Made by a program: the position numbers and the translations under genes. Below, piece after piece: positions 36,049 through 49,238 of a stretch of DNA of 64,000 nt; positions within the stretch are counted from its first letter, which is position 1; the number at the start of each line of letters is the position of its first letter. Source of the stretch: Ceratothoa steindachneri (taxonomy: Eukaryota; Arthropoda; Malacostraca; Isopoda; Cymothoidae); contig OZ018324.1 of assembly GCA_963969495.1 (NCBI GenBank), forward strand, positions 43,522,609-43,586,608, given 5' to 3'. The notes below the pieces were generated by a model. The model made no database searches, was not told the origin of the DNA, and was given only the letters and a program-made list of their open reading frames with translations.

Positions 36049-36690
36049 ACCATAATTCACCATTGATTTATATATATATATTATTTTAGAAAGTTTTCCA
36101 TTCAATCGCGACCAATTTTCAGATATTTATTGCCTTTCCCCTGAAGAAAATTTATTTAAATTTTCCATTCAATGGCTCGAAACTTCTTAAAGTTGATGGA
36201 ATTTCAATTCGGACCACTTTCTGACCAACTTTAACTAATTTTTCATGACATCTTTTAAAGATAGGTTTTGATCAAATCCACCCTTCCCCCCTTTCTCCAG
36301 ATCACTGCAAATTAAAGTACTATCTGTCAGAAATTCAATATATTGGTAGCGTCAAATGATAAACGAGCGATGAACAAGGAAATTTATAAGAATTATGATA
36401 GAATATATATTAAAGAATTACTCAAATTTTGGCACCACCCATGTTAGTTTAAGGTATTGTGAGCTGAGAAATAAATGGACGTTAATAAATAAAGAGGCCT
36501 TCTTATGCTCAACCTGAGGATCCTTCCCAAACACATGGAACGTGAGAAGCATATTCACATCCAAATATGCCTTAGATGCTATAAAAGAGGGCCATCTGAC
36601 CAGACAGTGAACTGAAAGAAGAAATATGTGCAAAATGCGAATCAAAGCCAAATGAATTGAGCTACATAAATTTCAACTGATATTAAGAGT
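36049..36690. other. No gene recognised
   Basis: AT-rich. Decayed PLE sequence may extend here but no motif is convincing. Confidence 0.35.
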
Positions 36691-36694
36691 GCTT

Positions 36695-37640
36695 TTTATA
36701 GGCATTTTTTGGTGATACATTTGAATTATTCAAATCTTAAAATGATGGCTCAAGTTTTTTCCAATTTTGAATGCACTTCATCCCCCTTAAAATTCGCGAT
36801 TTTGAAGGAATCTGAATACATTGTTTCCTTTCTAGACATTTTACTTAAAAATAAAATAATTGTTTCTCCAACTCTCTTTTTAGGAAGCCAATATATTCTG
36901 GATTAGGTTAATTTTCTCTAGTTTTTGCGATCGAATACTTATGATTAATATTTTGTATTTGATCATAAAAGAATCGTTCCATTTATTCTTCCTACACTTT
37001 AATGTACTGAGAATACGACTTCTAAGAAACTCTTTTGTGAGCAATACGTTCCAGCTTGATTTGGTTAACCAATGCAGAAGATGAATATTTAATTATGTTT
37101 TCCAACCAAATGTTGTAGCAATCGCTGTCTCGAAATGCTTACATCAATTTTCTTCTTCCAGATCTTGGTCCTTTGAACCAAGAGGTTTCAAAACGTTACA
37201 TGCAAATTTTTCAAAGGTTATTTCCGCAAGTTAACTTTCGAATAATCTTCATAAACAATTTAAGAGTAAATAGTTTCTTTAGGACCAAGGCTTTGTGCAC
37301 CCCTGGCCGTTAGTTACAGAACGTGGAAATCTCACTCCAGAAGAATCGCCCATCAAAGACCATACCATAAAATGCAAGTTTGATGAAAGCATTAAAAAAA
37401 TTTGAGATTTTAGATTCCAATCATAATAACCCCCACTTCAGAATTTTAGAGTCGCGTTGATTAAAATACTTGCTCCAACATTAAAGTCAGAATCCACTTG
37501 CAACCCCTTGTCTTTAATAACAACCGCTAACGAACTTCAAACTTGTTAATAATTGCTACCAAACCGACCTATCAATAACGATATCTCTTCTTCAAATTCC
37601 TGTCTGCTGCTCGACTCGCTGATAGAAGGTTTGTTTTAAA
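36695..37640 (+). pseudogene. PLE fragment: end of RT and decayed endonuclease
   Basis: Fragments appear in PLE order across shifted frames: FGDTFELFKS (from the YVDDTF block), SSPLKFAILKESEYIVSFLDILL (read in two pieces), KPIYSGLG, then about 37170-37290 KRYMQIFQRLFPQVNFRI and LRVNSFFRTK (FFKYKD-type connector). The GIY-YIG domain itself is too decayed to point to. This copy is distinct from the ones at 31.0 and 35.2 kb. Confidence 0.5.
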
Positions 37641-38013
37641 TATCTCTTTTTGCGGTAACTTCATCTATGTTTCATTGTAAGGAATTATTAACTTTAGGTA
37701 AATTTTCTTTAGTCTTTAATTAGAGATGTTGTTTCTTGCTATTATTTGTTTTGAACTCTTTCTTAAGACTAAGTACCATACAGTATTGATTTACTATAAA
37801 ATTCACTACCTATAATTAGTATTATATGATTTTTAGTTGCACCTTATATATATATATATACATTTATATATAAGGTAAGAGGGCATGTAGGATACATTCA
37901 CTGTTAAAGAGTTTACAGCAATGTCACCGTTATTCGCTCTGACTTGTATATATATATATATGATGTATATCTGTGATGATCGTGAGAGAATGATGAAATA
38001 AATCTAACATACC

Positions 38014-38270
38014 GCAAGAAAGAGAAAACGGAATATTTTTTTCATTGGAAATAGTTATTTCCTACTTCGAAAAAATCCATGCTGGGGAGAGATTCGAACC
38101 AAGCACACTGAAGCAGCAAGCAATCGCTTTGATTTAAATAAAAGTAAGCTTATAACCACTCGGTCTTCCTCGTAGCCGAGTGGTTGAAGGCTCACGGTTT
38201 TTTTCGAAGTAGGAAATAATTATTTCCGAAGAAAAATATTATTCTGTTTTCTCTTTCTTGTTTCTGTTTA
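38014..38270. repeat. Inverted pair of tRNA-derived SINE-like units
   Basis: The left unit on the minus strand has GACCGAGTGGTTATAAGC as an A box and GGTTCGAATCTC as a B box (38165-38088), like tRNA-Ser/Leu. The right unit on the plus strand has TAGCCGAGTGGTTGAAGGC (38175-38193) but lacks the B box through a deletion of about 60 bases. Both run outward into the same tail (TTTTTTCGAAGTAGGAAATA, then AAGAAAGAG or its complement), so 38014-38085 and 38197-38270 form long inverted arms. The centre (38153-38186) pairs AACCACTCGG with CCGAGTGGTT. Confidence 0.6.
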
Positions 38271-38444
38271 TCAATTCTCCACAATACTGTTATCAAGCGT
38301 TTTAGATTGGGGGTGGATGCATGCTAGTTTGCGCGCCAACCACCCCAGGCGATAGCTTTCGGTTGCTCAAAGAAAGGAAGTCGGGCTTTTACAACTGTAT
38401 CTTCCAGTAGGATCTCTTCTCTCTTGTTCCTGTCTATCACTTCT

Positions 38445-38525
<81 letters not shown>

Positions 38526-38532
<7 letters not shown>

Positions 38533-38679
38533 TTAAAAAGCTATTTTTTGCAAACCAGTCTTCCTCAAAGCCTTCGGACGGAGCTATTTTAAGTGCTACC
38601 TTTTCGTGTATGTGAGAAGAGCTCCTTCCGAAGGCTTTGAGGAAGACTGGTTGGCCAAAAATAGCCTTTTAACCGCATA
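38526..38679. mobile_element. MITE inserted in a (TA)n array
   Basis: 150 bases at 38528-38677 start TGCGGTTAAAAAGC and end GCCTTTTAACCGCA. The two arms, about 58 bases each, pair almost perfectly around a loop of about 35 bases. The TA dinucleotide flanks both ends, though inside or beside TA arrays this is hard to distinguish from background. TA duplication and terminal repeats suggest a Tc1/mariner-mobilised MITE. The same terminal sequence occurs at 34289 and 34542. Confidence 0.8.
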
Positions 38680-38707
38680 ATTAATTGCGTTACTGCAATA
38701 ATTTTTC

Positions 38708-38740
<33 letters not shown>

Positions 38741-38741
<1 letters not shown>

Positions 38742-40460
38742 CTGGTTCTATTAATTTTAACTTGCCTTTTCTTAAGATTTTTTACAGATTTTTTTTAACG
38801 CGGTCTTCGAGGCGAGAAAAAACATCCGCGAATGACATTCTTTATTCCTAGACTTCTTTCGACCATGTTAGGTCATCTTCAGCGAATGAACAGACATGGA
38901 AATATTAAAAAATTGCTACATTATATATAGTATTTTTACGAGAACATAAGTATTACAAATTTGGCCAATCATGGCGCTGGAAACTTTTAAGGGGAAACTA
39001 AGCGCTACAAGAAACATATAAAATTGGAAGGCTCATATTGTCTGACTATTTGATTCTATTCTATTCGTATTTGGATTCTTTCTTACAACGGAGAGCTGTG
39101 AACGCGCTAAAGGAAAAGTTCGCTTTTAATTAAAGTTAACTTCAAGAAAGAAGAAATATATGCGCCCTCTGGACTGATTAGAGATTCCTACCGTTTGCAG
39201 TGGGCGGAGTGCTTACCCTAAAGGGGTAATTCATCCTTAATTCCTCCTTATTCCACGATTTGACATCCACATACTTCACTAACTAAAAGCAACATAACAC
39301 GACCACTACTGCGCCCAGAGCTACTTAAAGTAGGCTATAGTGAACCCTGAAAGCAAATCCCTCGATTTTCAAGGATCATCCTCTCCACATGGGCCACATT
39401 GTCCTCATTGGTCACGTCTGACGGGCGTCCTGGACGGGGGTCATCTTCAAGGTACTCACGACCATGGCCGAACTCACTATTCCAGCGAGCAATGGTTGCA
39501 TAGGAAGGGTCGGTGTTGGTGTACACTGCGACCATGCGTTCATGGATCTCTTTTGCATTCTTGCCTTCCTTGGTCAAAAATTTGATCAGTGCACGGTGCA
39601 AAATCATCTCCATTGTTGAAAAATTTGTGACTGACGATCTGCGATCAGCTACTGCTTCTTAAATCGACGAGGCAGAAGCGTGCGGCTGCAGGTCCTGACT
39701 TGGCATAACTTGTCCCAACACCCCCACAAACAGCCATCTTCCTTCTTCTGTTTTGCCCTACTGATTCGTAATACTTATTGCTTGCCCCTCGTATATAATT
39801 AGATAAATATCAAGTATGAGGGTCGGTTGGGCTCACGTTACGATGAAGAATGGCTTTGAGAACCTTTTGGTCTTCACGGTAGCCAGTTTTCATATTGGCC
39901 TTGTAATAAAATTCAATATTACTCCTCTTCAGGGTAGACCTAACGCCAGGGCAAGTAGCCAAGTTAATTTTCTCTGTCATGGTGGCGTCGATAGATTCTT
40001 GCTGGTAGCCGTTGTTAACGAGAACTCGGGAAACCCTCTTAAGATCGTGATCTACAGCGGTCCACGAGGATGAATGAGAAATTGCCTTGTTAACTAAGGC
40101 ATTGATGAATGATCTCTTGTGACGTTAAGGACACTCAGAAAAACCGTTTAAGCAGAAGCCCAAGTTCGTGGCCTTAACGTATACTTGGGTCACAAATTTT
40201 GACTCTTGGGCACTTATGAGGATATCAAGGAAGGGACGGGATCCTTCACCTTCCGTTTCGTGATGAAATCCAGATACGTGTTGTTCTTGAATTTTTCAAC
40301 TAGGCCGTTCACTCGTTCAAGGTTATTCGTATTCAAAATTATGTCATCGATATAGCGTGCTTAGATGAAAGGCTGAGGTGCTATATTGCTCAGAAAAATC
40401 TTGTTCTCAACTGAGCCCAAATAAAAATTGGCAAAGTAGCGCGTGAGTAGTGCAATAATT
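38741..40460 (-). pseudogene. PLE with YIDD reverse transcriptase, split by a mariner fragment
   Basis: Minus-strand frames read ANFYLGSVENKIF (about 40435-40395), ARYIDDIILNTNNLERVN (the RT catalytic block, both Asp kept), EGEGSRPFLDILI, KATNLGFCLNG, DHDLKRVSRVLVNNGYQQ and NIEFYYKANMKTGY with LKAILHRNVSPTD (to about 39800). The 5' two thirds of the RT are missing. The mariner piece at 39335-39613 follows. At 38885-38845 the conserved PLE 3' element CTGAAGATGACC then GGTCGAAAG lies close to a (TA)n array, so 38741 is probably the 3' end of the same copy. Confidence 0.65.
39335..39613 (-). pseudogene. Mariner transposase N-terminal domain fragment
   Basis: An open 92-codon frame starting MEMILHRALIKFLTKEGKN, with IHERMVAVYTNTDPSYATIARW (read in two parts) and LEDDPRPGRPSDVTNEDN. 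This is the SETMAR-like mariner N-terminal region: two HTH motifs joined by the GRPS/GRP minor-groove linker. It binds the TIR in intact elements. The DDD catalytic domain is missing; the frame is lost after ENRGICFQGSL. It lies inside the PLE sequence. Confidence 0.7.
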
Positions 40461-40929
40461 GCAAAATTCCTCTTCAGTTCATTCTAAAGGAATGAGGAAG
40501 TACTTAACAGAGGTGGTATATATAAGAAAAAACAGAGTAGTCCCTAGACAATCCAGAGCGGAAGGGCAGAGAATAGAGAAATATTATCAAAGACCGGATT
40601 AAATACCCCATATGAGGGGTAAAGGCATATAGATAAGGTCCACTTCCGGGAGTTCCAATTGTGAGAAAAGAATATCAACATTTAGATCACACAGCTATAA
40701 ATACACACACATGCATTTATAAATACATTGAAATAAACATAAGAAACATAGCTAATTTAGTAAAACAAAGAGCTAAGTTTTAAAATTGATAATTTCGTTA
40801 CAAATAAGCCTTTTAATTACAGGGTCCAATTCAAAGAAACCGGGAGGTATATTAAGATTAAGTGAGGAATTAATGAATGAGCATTAATTCCTATCACTCT
40901 TACAATATTCGTAAGGAACAAATTCTGGC

Positions 40930-41403
40930 AGCCATAGTACAAAGACAACCACTTGACGAAGGCACATAGGCTCTTGCACAAACTTAAGCATCACTTCAGC
41001 CGGAGATCATCAAGTTCTTCCCAGCACCTAGAGCAACAGGTGGCTTGCCTACTAATCATGCAATGCTTTACGTATAATGTAAATCAAGTTCCCCAAAACT
41101 GTGATGGTTTGGGGGCTTCTCCAGAGAGGGAAACGTCTTGCCGACCAACATCTTAATCTAGGTCTTAATTATACAAGAGCCATTTTCTGGCCTTCCAATT
41201 CTCCCCATTTTAATCACATGGATTTCTATATGTGCACCGCGCTTAGGATACCAACCGTTCGGATTGCATCACCAAGGACGAGCTGGTAGCCAAGATCAAG
41301 CAGGCTTTCGAAGATCTTAGAAGGGACACATTGAGGACTGCATGCGCTAATCTCCGGAGCCGTCTTAATACCTCATCATCTTGTATGTACAAACAGACTT
41401 ATT
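40930..41403 (+). pseudogene. Tc1/mariner-type transposase C-terminal fragment
   Basis: Frames read MVWGLLQRG (the VMVWG strand before the second catalytic Asp), then directly IFWPSNSPHFNHMDFYMCTAL (third catalytic block; DxNP(L/M)D degraded to HFNHMD), then TKDELVAKIKQAFEDLRR and TACANLRSRL to a stop at about 41403. The stretch with the second catalytic Asp (QQDxAPxH) is deleted. This is a separate family from the mariner copies at 27 kb, 39 kb and 60 kb. Confidence 0.6.
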
Positions 41404-43010
<1,607 letters not shown>

Positions 43011-43372
43011 TGTAATTAATTGTTATTTCTCTTAAAATTTTATATTTTGTCATAACTGTAAGAAGTAAGAATTATATTTTGCTCCTTTGATAAATTCATG
43101 GGAGAAAGATGGAGATCACAATAGTGATCTCCAGACAGAAATTTGTCACCGAAATTTTCCTCTATTCTCTGCATTCGCTGCAGATTCCATCTCAACTTTA
43201 AAACCAAATCGATAGAGGAAATGACCAGCAATATATTACAATTAGATTTCTACTGGCAATCCACTAGAAATCTATAACCTGAGGAGGCGTAGAAAGAAAA
43301 GTATGCGTTGTAAATTCACTATAAAGGAATACCAACGATTATTTGTTATATAAAAAAGTTGAAAGTCTTGCT

Positions 43373-43595
<223 letters not shown>

Positions 43596-44059
43596 TCTTT
43601 GTTTTCAAAATATTTACAGAATAAATATTATACTAGTAGAAGCTTTGTGTCTCATTAGGTAAACTGTAGCCTCAATAAAATTCGATACACACAGTAAGCT
43701 GGATGGTTCCAATTTAAATGGGTGCTTCGTCTTATGTGGCATGGTGCCCATTTAAATTTCAGCAGTGGTCATCATTTTGATTTATTTGATGTTACATATT
43801 AAAAAATTAACAAGTTTGAAAATGTACAATGAGTATCAGGGCGCGGTGGTTAAATACTAATGACTCAAATAGTAACGTTTATCATCCCCGTGCTACTGGT
43901 CTTAGAATGAAAAAGTTATGATATGCATCATTTTGTCATTGAAAAATCCTATTATCTAGCTAGGAAAATTGTTTCAAATAACAAATGAGAGGATTCACAT
44001 AGGGTGGTGAGATCGGGTAAAATGATTGATGCAAAACCAGTAAGTCCCAAAGTAGAAAA

Positions 44060-44332
44060 ATTTGTTTATGTGTTAATGGGAAAAGGTTAGTTATTGATCT
44101 AACTCATTTTAGACACGAAACTTATTTATCTGTTTGATTTTGGTCCAGGACGGTTTGTGTTGTGGAGGAAAGTAAAACTAAAACTGCTGAGCATTCTACA
44201 ACTATTTTGAATGAAATCTTTTTAGAAAAGGACCGGTTGGAGAAATATTAGTGGATAAGGCTAACGCATTTAAATCAAAGGAATTTGAACATTGGTGTGG
44301 AAAGTGGAAGTCGTGGTATAGCAATTGTATAT
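44060..44332 (+). pseudogene. Retroviral-type integrase core fragment
   Basis: Shifted plus frames give DLTHFRHETYLSV, DFGPGRFVLWRKVK, KTAEHSTTILNEIFLEK and KGPVGEILVDKANAFKSKEF with EHWCGKW. The order matches gypsy-type integrase cores (the DVxxFS/VDCGPSRFxxW Asp block and the (V)DNGTxF Asp block). The second block keeps Asp but reads DKAN. Integrase inserts element DNA. It ends at a TA run near 44330. It does not belong to gypsy element 2, which starts at 44790 on the other strand. Confidence 0.5.
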
Positions 44333-44707
44333 ATATATATTCCTATTGAATCTATTTTACTGTTAGTGTTTACAAATCTAAAACAAAGTTTAAAATTATT
44401 ATTATTATAGTTGATTATCTTTAACTATTACCAGGTCAATTTCTCTTATAGTTTTTAATTAATTAACTTTTACAAATTTCTGAAATAAACTTTACATTTA
44501 TTAACTACATTTTTGAGTCCTTTTTCCAAGCAAATTTAACTTTCGCCAAGTCATATTTAAAATTTTAAATTATGGGACATTTTACTGATATTTTATAATT
44601 AGTTACCTTTTAAAGCGATACAATGTCTTGCTGGCCACTACCTTTTCATGTTTTCTTCAAGGGTATTAACTTTAGTATAATTTTTCTAGCCTGAGGATGA
44701 AAACTTG

Positions 44708-44708
<1 letters not shown>

Positions 44709-44789
<81 letters not shown>
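44709..44789. repeat. (TA)n at the left edge of gypsy element 2
   Basis: TA array with one AA break. The LTR starts directly at 44790, so the element sits in or next to a TA array. Confidence 0.92.
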
Positions 44790-46180
44790 TGTCGTAGAAT
44801 GGACTCTCGACGATATACCATATATAACTATTCGTTGAGGGAACTTCTTTAATTATCTTAAGAGTGCGTTAATGTCTGGCGGGCCGATATTATGTATCTT
44901 CGATATGCTTAAGAAGTGGAACTGAGCTCAAGGATAATAATATTGCTATCATTAATAAAATAGAGTTTTATTAATAATAACTATCAAAAACACACAACGG
45001 AAAATATTGACATAAACTGAGAATGGAAAGGGTCGTGGGGGCTCGGGCTAATCCGAGGATTAAACGATTTAAAAAGGTAAAACAAATATAAAGTTAAAGG
45101 GATGGGATGGTTCGCTAAACCATTTAAAGCACAGGATAGAATTGACAAAAGGGTTAAGTTCTCAAAGGTGACGTTTGGCTTACGTAACTTTATACTAGAG
45201 GTGCAGTGGAAGGCGACGTGAAGGAATTTTCAGTCCGCAAAAAGAGTTCCAGCCGAAGGGGGGGAATAAGATAATCCTGACGTGGCGTCTTGGGAATGAG
45301 AACCGTTTCTCGACGAACGGCTTGAAGAACAATGGCTGTTCTACGTTGTTCTCTCCTGAACAACCGGGGGGGGGGGATGAGAACCGTCTCTTGTCTACAG
45401 GCTCAAAAACAATGGCTGTTCTAATGTTGTTCTCCTCTGAACAACAAGGGGGAAGGGTGAGAACCGTTTCTTGGCTAAGGGCTCAAAAGAACAATGGCTG
45501 TGCTACGTTGTTCTCTTCTGAACAACAGGGGGGTAGGGGAGGAAAACCGTCTCTTGTCTACGGGCTCAAGAACAATGGCTGTTTTAATGTTGTTCTCCTC
45601 TGAACAACAAGGGGGAAGGGTGAGAAACGTTTCTTGGCGACGGACTCAAAAGAACAATGGCTGTTCTACGTTGTTCTCATCCTGAACAACAAGGGGGAAG
45701 CCTTGAGGACTTGGCGTCACGAAAGGCTCGAACCCTTTGCACTCAAGGGATATTGTCCTCCTTCTGGACAAGTGATGGTGAATCTCGAGGTCGAGGTCCC
45801 TTGGCGTACCAAGTGAGAGAGGGTCGTGGTGATGTTTCGCGACGAAAATCTGGATCTCCAATCTGCTCTTAGTGGTAAATTTTCCATCTAAATAGTCGAG
45901 ACACTCCCTTGGCGTGGGGGACAATGGAGTGGGAACTTCGAGGGAATGCACAGCTAAGGCTTGGAATAATGCCTTATTTGCCCATAAGCCTAACTCAATC
46001 TGGCGAGTTCGGCGTATGGGTGAGAACGGGGGGACGATAACCTCCTTGTTTAAACATTGACATCCGGTGGCTGCGATAAGGCGCCAAGCTTCGAAGCGAA
46101 AATGCACGTGGGAGCATTGTGGTTTTAAATAATATGTGATAGGAGTTGAAACTAACGCTGCCTCAACCCTTTCTATTACA
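44790..46180 (-). mobile_element. 3' LTR of gypsy element 2, family A
   Basis: Starts TGTCGTAGAATGG, ends TTCTATTACA. It contains five hairpin units (near 45328, 45407, 45490, 45571, 45653) and a diverged sixth near 45752. On the element strand a purine-rich GGGGGAATGGAGTAG-like tract (CCCGGAATGGAGTAG) sits just before the LTR at 46181-46197 and may serve as polypurine tract. Confidence 0.85.
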
Positions 46181-46591
46181 CTACTCCATTCCGGGGGATG
46201 TTGTCACTTCGAAAAAAAGAGAGAAGGGACAACGATAGAGCTCCATTGTGGGGAACTCGTTTTCTTGTAACAACCGTACCTTCCTGCACCTAACTCGTAT
46301 TACCTCAATACATATGATTATTTTGATCTTTTAAAAAAAGGGAAATAACCTTTAATTTCAAACTTAAAAAAAAGGCATGGAACAATGAATTGATATAAAA
46401 TTAGTACATACGGTGCAAAATAATTTATACGTAAATTAATGGGTACAAAAATATATACATCCAAAAAAATAGACATTGAGCGTTACAAAATTCAGACATA
46501 TACATTAACTAATTATATTACAAGAGAATCTTAATTTAAGTCGTACAAGACGGTATATACCTACATAGAGATACTAATCCTATGAATACAA

Positions 46592-47440
46592 TTATTCTAC
46601 GCTATTCGGTAACGCATTCACACTGAGTGCGTCAGCGACCTGGTCATCGAAACCTTTAATATAATTTATTTTACATTGATACTCTTGCAAGTGTAAACTC
46701 CAGTGCATGATTCGGCCGTTGGAGTGTCGCACATTCCTAATATAGGCTAACGGACGGTGGTCGGTTCCTATCTGAAATTCTTTACCTATTAAGTACATCT
46801 TGAATTTGTCTATGACCCAGATAATTGATAGAGCTTCCTTTTCTATAGTGGCATATCTCTTTTCGCGTGGTAATAATTGACGACTAGCATATGCAACTGG
46901 ATGACTCGTGCCGTCATCCTCGTATTGAAGGAGTACACCTCCAATGCCCTCGTTGCTCACGTCGGTCTTAATCCCAAAGGTTTTTTCCGGGTTGGGCAAC
47001 TTTAAAATGGGGGCAGAAATGAACTTACTCTTGAGCTGATTAAAATTGGAAACAGCGACATCATTCTAACGTAAACGATCGGGGAAATTCCTTTTTTGAA
47101 GGGGGCTCAGGGGGGCCAAAATTGCAGCGAAATTCGGAACAAATCGCTGATAGTGAGAAGCTGATCCTAGGAACGATCTCAATTGCTTCTTTTTAATCGG
47201 GAGGGTCATGTCGGCGATTGCCTTAATCTTATCCTCTTGGGGACCTAACTGGCTTTGTCCTATTTTGAAACCCAAATATTTGATGGTTTCGTGGGTAAAA
47301 TGGCATTTGCTGGGGCTAATGGTAAGGCCATTTTCGCGCAGTCACTCGAAAAGAGCTAATAGGGTGGTTAAATGGTGACTCCATTCAAATAGTTCTTGTA
47401 GCTGACTCTTTTGATGTGGTGTCACCTGCGCGTCAATATC
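46592..47440 (-). pseudogene. Gypsy element 2: RT C-terminal part and RNase H
   Basis: Minus strand: TPHQKSQLQELFE (an upstream pol linker) is fused to WSHHLTTLLALFE and GLTISPSKCHFTHETIKYLG, the part of RT after the YxDD box, so the RT fingers and palm are deleted. Then LRSFLGSASHYQRFVPNF (47275-47066), a short gap, and an open RNase H frame (46999-46592) with FGIKTDVSNEGIGGVLLQ, PVAYASRQL, EKEALSIIWVIDKF and IGTDHRPLAY. The RNase H acidic residues Asp, Glu and Asp are kept. It ends in VNALPNSVE-stop. RNase H would degrade RNA in the RNA-DNA hybrid; without RT it has no partner in this copy. Confidence 0.85.
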
Positions 47441-47771
47441 CAGGTCAGAGGGGTTCCAAAGACTCGCCTGGTAGGGAAGGAGGAGGGTAATCAGCATCAG
47501 GTTGGGTGCACACTGTCTGTATTACATTAAGGGACTCCGCAGGGTAATCTTCTTCAAGCGCCGAGGTTTCGTCCAGTTCTACGAAGGTATCTCCATGGGC
47601 GCGTTGGGGGTTCTTTTTTTCTTGGGGTCCACGGACAGTCTCCGTGTCCTTGTCCTGGGCCTTTTCGCCTAAGGGTGTTAGTAATTCACACTCCTTGTGT
47701 GTCGTTCTAAAGTCCTGGTTAGGGGTCTCCGAGAAATCGGACGGTATCGGGATTCTGATGGGGACGGGCTC

Positions 47772-48320
47772 CTAGGCTTCTTTCTTATCTCGGCCTCGAG
47801 GAAGGGCGGCCTGAGACAGAGGGTCGGAAATTACTTGGGGGCTCTGTCCTATAAGTACGAAACAGAATTGTATGGGTGCTGAAATGACTTCAGCCCAGCC
47901 AACATAATATTGACACTGCAGGTAACATCTAACGACGGGGAATTGGTTCGCCCGCCCAAGGTAGTCATGTACCATCGCAAATTTTTCGTGGTTATGGTCC
48001 ACTGGGGGGAGGAGTTCGTCGGACACGATGAAACACGTAACTCCGGTGTTCCTGACGAGAGTCGATACTCGGCAGCCGTTTACGCTGCCCTCCTCAAATT
48101 TCAAAGTTCCTGGTGAACTTTTATCAAAAATAAAATTTACCTGGTGGGTTGACCGAGGGGGAGAAGTTGCTGCTTGGGTCTGCACCACCAAGGGAGCCGG
48201 GCTTGCATTAATCTGGTGAACTTGGTGGGCTGGTCCGCTTTTAAGCCTAGAATTTTGGGGGCAATTCCAGCTCATGTGGTTTTCTACACCCCAGGTGAAG
48301 CATATGATTGGTCGCTTCGG
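47772..48320 (-). pseudogene. Gypsy element 2: zinc knuckle and protease region
   Basis: The zinc knuckle reads CFTWGVENHMSWNCP (about 48310-48265), with Trp in place of the second Cys. A spacer with HQVHQINASPAP follows, then GSVNGCRVSTLVRNTGVTC (about 48095-48035), in which the protease D-T-G reads N-T-G, so the catalytic Asp is lost. CFIVSDELLPPV and PVVRCYLQCQYY follow, then ISAPIQFCFVLIGQSPQV. The open frame is 167 codons. Compare element 1, with different lesions at the same two sites. Confidence 0.7.
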
Positions 48321-49238
48321 GAAGAGAGATGGACGAGAAATCTTAACGGGAGGTTTGGAGTCCCGTTGTTGGTTTTAGGGAAAGAAGTTTTGGGTGTTTA
48401 CGGGGCTCGGAAACTTCGTCGGCTTTTCTGTGAAGGAGCGCGAATCCTTCCTTCTTTCCTTGCAGGGGGATTGGTGAGAAGTTCGATTCTCCTTCGGGAA
48501 TAAATTATGGCTTGCGGCATAGACATCCGCTTCTTCGGTACATTCTTTAAAGGTCTGGCACCGACGATCCTTGACGAACGTGCGGATCTCCGTCGGGAGA
48601 GACGCCTAAAATTAATCTCGCAACACGAAGTCTGTTAAGGACTCGTAGTTCGGATCAACCTTTGAGGATTCTAACCAAAATTTAAAATTCCTCTGAAGAA
48701 TGTATCCGAATTGACGGAACGTCTGTCCGGGTTTAATACGACCTCCTCAAAATTCTTAGCGGGAGAAATCGGGAGTCATATAATGAGCGGCCAATAACTC
48801 AGCTTTTAAGGTGCTGTAGTTAATTGTACACTCAGATGGTAGAGATATAAAAATTTCCCGCAATTTGCAATTTAACAGGGGAAGTAATCTGGCTACAGCT
48901 TCAGCCTCCAGATCCATGTTATTGATTTCGAGGATCTTTTCGAAGTGGGCTAAAAATGCTCCGAAATCCTCTCCATCCTTGAAATTGGGGAGCTTTAGTG
49001 AGAAATTGGCGGGGGCTTTAGAACAGGAACTGGCGGACTGTATCTCTGCTTCAACACGAGCTAATTCAATCTAATAAGGAAGCTCAGGTTGTCTTATCCG
49101 TTCCTCTCTTTCTCTTGTTTCTCGTTGGATTACTCTTTCTTCCTCCTTTCTTTGCTCCTCTTGAACATACTCAATTAGTTCTTTTCCAGAAAGTCCCAAG
49201 GACTCTCTTTGCAATTTTAAGATTTCAAACTGAGTCAT
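48320..49238 (-). pseudogene. Gypsy element 2: gag
   Basis: Starts at ATG 49238: MTQFEILKLQRESLGL, SGKELIEYVQEEQ, a short Arg/Glu-rich coil, a stop at LPY-stop-IELARVEAE, then LKLPNFKDGEDFGAFLAHFE, ILEINNMDLEAEAVARLLP, KAELLAAHYMTPDF and RIKPGQTFRQFGYILQ, with FVKDRRCQTFKECTEEADVY toward the C-terminus. Four or five stops break it. The domain order (coil, capsid, SCAN-like domain, zinc knuckle) is that of gypsy Gag. The intact Met allows the start to be placed; element 1 lost it. Confidence 0.7.

Noticed and set aside
45322..45816. Plus-strand ORFs with repeated MAVL-x-LFSSEQ phrases in the LTRs
   Set aside because: They are read from the noncoding hairpin minisatellite and lie antisense to the element.
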